This document shows, piece by piece, positions 60,951 through 64,000 of a stretch of DNA of 64,000 nt (positions within the stretch are counted from its first letter, which is position 1; each line of letters opens with the position of its first letter). Location: assembly GCA_002389905.1 (NCBI GenBank), contig DGRE01000052.1, positions 1-64,000 of the forward strand, given 5' to 3'. The notes below the pieces were generated by a model. The model searched no databases. It was not told the origin of the DNA and saw nothing but the letters and a program-made list of their open reading frames with translations. The position numbers were made by a program, and so were the translations under genes. This stretch comes from Hungatella sp. UBA4396 (GTDB lineage Bacteria; Bacillota; Clostridia; Lachnospirales; Lachnospiraceae).

Positions 60951-61739
60951 ATGAATATCATTGTTTGCATCAAGCAGGTGCCTGATACAACGGAAATCAA
61001 AATCGATCCGGTGAAAAATACCCTGATCCGCGCAGGTGTTCCCAGCATCATGAACCCCTTTGATAAAAATGCGCTGGAAACAGGACTGCAGTTAAAAGAT
61101 CAATACGGCGGCAAGGTGACAGCCATCTCCATGGGACCGCCTCAGGCAAAAGCAGTTTTAAGGGAAGCCCTTTCCATGGGAGCTGATGAAGCATATCTGG
61201 TTACTGACCGGGCATTTGGCGGCTCCGATACTTATGCCACCAGCTATATTCTGTCAAAGGCCATTGAAAAACTGGGGCCATTTGACATAATTCTGGGCGG
61301 AAAACAGGCCATTGACGGAGATACCGGCCAGACAGCACCCAGCATTGCAGAGCATTTGGGAGCAAACAGGCTTTCTTATATTCTGGATTTAAAGGTAGAG
61401 GGCGAAAAAGTTATTGCAAGGCGTCAGGTGGAGGAAGGAATTGAGATCGTAGAAACCAGTCTTCCGGTGCTGTGTACAGCCACAAAAGAAAGCAACAAAC
61501 CGCGGTACGCCACCATCCGGAGAAAAATCGCTTCTTTAAAAGCTGAGATTCCGGAAATCAAACTGGAGGATCTTCCCGGCGCTGATATCTCAAAGATGGG
61601 GCTTAAAGGCTCTCCCACCAAGGTAAAGGCAACCTTTACTCCCCAGAGAACTGCCAATGGGGTCGTTATCACGGAAGACACTCCTGAGCAAACTGCAGGT
61701 TCCCTGATAAATAGACTGGACGACGCAAAATTACTGTAG
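60951..61739 (+). CDS. etfB: Electron transfer flavoprotein beta subunit
   Basis: A protein of 262 residues: MNIIVCIKQVPDTTEIKIDP, IMNPFDKNALETGLQLKD, DRAFGGSDTYATSYIL and GKQAIDGDTGQTAPSIAEHLG. The DGDT and SDTYATS stretches resemble beta subunits of electron-bifurcating clostridial ETFs, where this region binds a second FAD. AAGGGAGGAAGG precedes the start. Confidence 0.95.
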   Translation: MNIIVCIKQVPDTTEIKIDPVKNTLIRAGVPSIMNPFDKNALETGLQLKDQYGGKVTAISMGPPQAKAVLREALSMGADEAYLVTDRAFGGSDTYATSYILSKAIEKLGPFDIILGGKQAIDGDTGQTAPSIAEHLGANRLSYILDLKVEGEKVIARRQVEEGIEIVETSLPVLCTATKESNKPRYATIRRKIASLKAEIPEIKLEDLPGADISKMGLKGSPTKVKATFTPQRTANGVVITEDTPEQTAGSLINRLDDAKLL

Positions 61740-61755
61740 AAGGAGGCTGTTGGCA

Positions 61756-62766
61756 ATGAGTTTTGAAACATGTAAAGATGTATGGGTATTTATGGAGTGT
61801 TTTATGGGCCAGCCAAAAAGCGCAGGCCCCCAGCTTCTGGGCCAGGGAAGAAAACTGGCTGACGGATTAAAACAGGATTTATGCGCCGTTGTCATCGGAA
61901 AAGACGTAGATCTTGCCATTAAGGCTGCCGGTGAATTTGGAGCAGATAAGGTCTATGTGGTTCAGGGTGATGAATATGAACACTATTCTGCCGATGCCTA
62001 TGGCCATGCATTTCTGGAATTATGTAAAAAATACGATCCTGATACCATTTTAATCGGAGCCACTGTAAACGGCAGGGATTTAGGCTCTAAAATTGCCGTA
62101 AGCCTTCGGACGGGACTGACCGCAGACTGTACTGCCCTCAGCGTTGATGAGACCACCGGCAATGTGATTTGGGAGCGTCCTGCATTTGGCGGCAACTTAT
62201 ACGCCCAGATTTTATGCAGCGAAACCAGGCCCCAGATGGGAACCTGCCGTCCGGGGGCATTTAAACAGCCGGAGAAAAATCCTGACAATCACCCAGCCAT
62301 TATCCGGGAAGATATCCGGACACCGGAAGATAAAATCCGCACCAAGGTCATTGATTTCATCAAAGCCTGTGAGGAAAATGAGATCCGGCTTGACGAAGCA
62401 GAGATTATTGTTTCCGGAGGCCGGGGAATGAAATCGGCAGAGAATTTTGCCATTTTAAAAGAACTGGCTGACGTGCTCCAGGGAACTGTAGGCTGCTCCC
62501 GGGCTGCTGTAGATGCAGGGTGGATGCCCCAGACCCGGCAGGTAGGCCAGACCGGTTCTACTGTTGCTCCTAAAATTTATATTGCATGCGGAATCTCCGG
62601 AGCGGTACAGCATGTGGCGGGCATGAGCGAATCAGGAACCATCATTGCCATTAATAAAGATGAAACAGCACCTATTTTTGAAGTGGCAGATTACTGTATT
62701 GTGGGAGATTTGTTTGAAGTGGTTCCTGCCCTGGTAAAAGAATTAAAAGCAAGGCACCAGGAATAA
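61756..62766 (+). CDS. etfA: Electron transfer flavoprotein alpha subunit
   Basis: A protein of 336 residues from ATG 61756 (AAGGAGG, spacing 9). The C-terminal FAD-binding domain has VSGGRGM, GWMPQTRQVGQTGSTVAPKIYI, GAVQHVAGM and SGTIIAINKD. There is no N-terminal ferredoxin-like Cys cluster, unlike CarE of Acetobacterium, so any ferredoxin must bind as a separate protein. Confidence 0.95.
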   Translation: MSFETCKDVWVFMECFMGQPKSAGPQLLGQGRKLADGLKQDLCAVVIGKDVDLAIKAAGEFGADKVYVVQGDEYEHYSADAYGHAFLELCKKYDPDTILIGATVNGRDLGSKIAVSLRTGLTADCTALSVDETTGNVIWERPAFGGNLYAQILCSETRPQMGTCRPGAFKQPEKNPDNHPAIIREDIRTPEDKIRTKVIDFIKACEENEIRLDEAEIIVSGGRGMKSAENFAILKELADVLQGTVGCSRAAVDAGWMPQTRQVGQTGSTVAPKIYIACGISGAVQHVAGMSESGTIIAINKDETAPIFEVADYCIVGDLFEVVPALVKELKARHQE

Positions 62767-62805
62767 CCCAAAGTACAGCTTCTTTTTACCCTTAGGAGGC
62801 AGGTT

Positions 62806-64000
62806 ATGTTTGAAGAAATAAAAATCAATCCGGACCGGAAACGCCGCTACCTGGAAATGGGGTACTGGACAGACCGGACTTTGCTGGACTGCTGGGAGGA
62901 TTCGGTAAGGCTGCATCCGGACCGGGAATACGTGGTGGATGACAGGGGCTTTCGCTATACATACAGACAGGTTGATGAGGCTGCTTCCAAAGTGGCCGCC
63001 TTTCTCCTTTCCCAAGGCATAAAGCCTCAGGATGTGGTTTCCTACCAGCTTCCTATCTGGAACGAGTTCGTCATCATTACCATTGCCTGTTTCAAGGCCG
63101 GGGCCGTTGCCCATCCCATCGCCATGTGTTATGAGAGAAAAGATCTGGTACGTTCCATGAACCTGACGGAATCTAAAGTATACTTTGGACCCACCTTTTT
63201 CCATAAAACAGATTATGAGGCCATGAGCTTGTCGGCATTCGAAGAACTTCCAGGCTTAAAAACAATCGTTTTACTGGATCACACCAGAGAAAAAACAAGC
63301 AGCACCATTACCTTAAAGGAAATTCTGGAACAGTTTGAGCCATTAAAAAATCAGCCCCGCTGGGGCATGACCGGCCAGGATGTTGCTGTGATTCTTGGTA
63401 CCTCGGGAACCACCTGCGGTACCAAGGGAGTGCTGCTGACCCACGACAACATCCGATACAGCGAGGAAGCCTTTAACAGAGAGCTGAGGCTGACGGAAGA
63501 CGATATTATGTTTATGCCTGCGCCCTTAAACCATGCCACTGGATTTCACCACGGTGTTATCGCTCCCATGCTTCTTGGAGCAAAGCTTGTTTTACAGCAG
63601 AAATACCGCTGCCAGGAAGCCATTGACTTGATGAACCGGGAAAGGTGCACCTATTCCATGGGGGCCACTCCTTTTATTTATGATATTTTAAGGGAACTGG
63701 AAACAAGGGGCGGGTCTTTGCCCCATTTAAAATTCTATCTCTGCGGCGGCGCTCCTGTCCCCGGCTACATGGTGCAGAGGGCCTGGAGCCTGGGGATTCT
63801 TCTCTGTGAAGTCTACGGCTCCACCGAAAGCGTCCCCCATGTGTTTGTAAGACCGGAGGAGGCATTGACCTTAAACGGAACCACTTCCGGCAGGCCCTTA
63901 GAAGGCATTGAAGTCCGGGTGGTGGATGAGGAGGGAAATGACGTTCCCCCAGGCACTCCGGGGGAAGAGGTTTCCAGAGGCCCTAACGTGTTCGCAGGAT
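62806..64000 (+). CDS. AMP-dependent acyl-CoA ligase (partial, CaiC-like)
   Basis: 398 codons from ATG 62806 behind TAGGAGG to the window edge. The AMP-forming motif ILGTSGTTCGTKGVLLTH is at about 196-213, then FMPAPLNHATGFHHG, LCGGAPVPG and EVYGSTESVPH. The C-terminal lid domain lies outside. It would activate the pathway's free acid with ATP and CoA, priming the CoA-transferase cycle. It resembles crotonobetaine/carnitine-CoA and aryl-CoA ligases; specificity is not readable. Confidence 0.9.
   Translation, partial: MFEEIKINPDRKRRYLEMGYWTDRTLLDCWEDSVRLHPDREYVVDDRGFRYTYRQVDEAASKVAAFLLSQGIKPQDVVSYQLPIWNEFVIITIACFKAGAVAHPIAMCYERKDLVRSMNLTESKVYFGPTFFHKTDYEAMSLSAFEELPGLKTIVLLDHTREKTSSTITLKEILEQFEPLKNQPRWGMTGQDVAVILGTSGTTCGTKGVLLTHDNIRYSEEAFNRELRLTEDDIMFMPAPLNHATGFHHGVIAPMLLGAKLVLQQKYRCQEAIDLMNRERCTYSMGATPFIYDILRELETRGGSLPHLKFYLCGGAPVPGYMVQRAWSLGILLCEVYGSTESVPHVFVRPEEALTLNGTTSGRPLEGIEVRVVDEEGNDVPPGTPGEEVSRGPNVFAG

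Noticed and set aside
1..64000. CRISPR arrays, tRNA/rRNA genes, insertion sequences, phage genes
   Set aside because: No regularly spaced repeats, no conserved RNA gene sequences and no transposase, integrase or phage proteins were recognised on reading both strands by eye; a small RNA gene could be missed without a covariance search.

Overview
The window looks like chromosome from an endospore-forming, anaerobic member of the Clostridia, most likely a Lachnospiraceae species of the Lacrimispora / Clostridium cluster XIVa type. The reasons are a complete spoIIIAA-AH operon, spoIVB and spo0A; the Firmicutes gene order nusB-xseA-xseB-ispA-dxs-tlyA-nadK-argR-recN-spoIVB-spo0A; AGGAGG-type ribosome binding sites; family types common in this group (DUF5721, CmpB-like membrane protein, TIGR01212 radical SAM); and anaerobic acyl-CoA/ETF metabolism. 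The genus is an inference from protein families, not from an rRNA gene. No rRNA, tRNA, CRISPR array, insertion sequence or prophage gene was found.

Layout. 1-4027 is the 5' part of a very large secreted surface protein running off the left edge. 4462-7231 is a small plus-strand locus: DsbA/FrnE-like thioredoxin-fold protein, aldo/keto reductase with ferredoxin tail, AraC-type regulator. 7379-20428 holds housekeeping and signalling genes: an F420-ligase homologue, GNAT acetyltransferase, LysM protein, a PAS-GGDEF-HD-GYP protein, an isolated berberine-bridge-like domain, glutathione peroxidase, a membrane diguanylate cyclase, cytidylate-kinase-like protein, galactokinase, radical SAM protein and CapA-like protein. 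20597-25084 is a beta-glucoside PTS operon (licT-bglP-6-phospho-beta-glucosidase) behind an antiterminator-controlled terminator. 25181-35949 carries DegV, HtpG with a CIRCE operator, an M18 aminopeptidase, a PrsA-like lipoprotein, HAD phosphatase, Maf, small membrane proteins, an HD hydrolase and glycogen synthase.

36046-56013 is the conserved sporulation and housekeeping block, all on the minus strand. Relative to the usual order it has two insertions: a DUF554 membrane protein between recN and spoIVB, and an aspartate-dehydrogenase-like / 2-hydroxyacid-dehydrogenase pair with its own promoter between the Asp23-family gene and nusB. Two composite hairpin elements of the same design sit in intergenic gaps of this block (37228-37344 and 48190-48345).

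57289 to the right edge is a plus-strand operon: acyl-CoA dehydrogenase, FldA/HadA-type class III CoA-transferase, a second acyl-CoA dehydrogenase, EtfB, EtfA and a CoA ligase (cut by the edge). The parts are those of a reductive acyl-CoA pathway in which an acid is activated by ligase or CoA transfer and its enoyl-CoA is reduced through ETF. The set resembles the caffeate-reduction (car), aryl-lactate (fld) and carnitine / gamma-butyrobetaine systems but matches none exactly, and it is the most promising candidate here for an undescribed pathway. Many start codons were set by ribosome-binding-site position rather than by the longest open frame; each such choice is explained in its entry.
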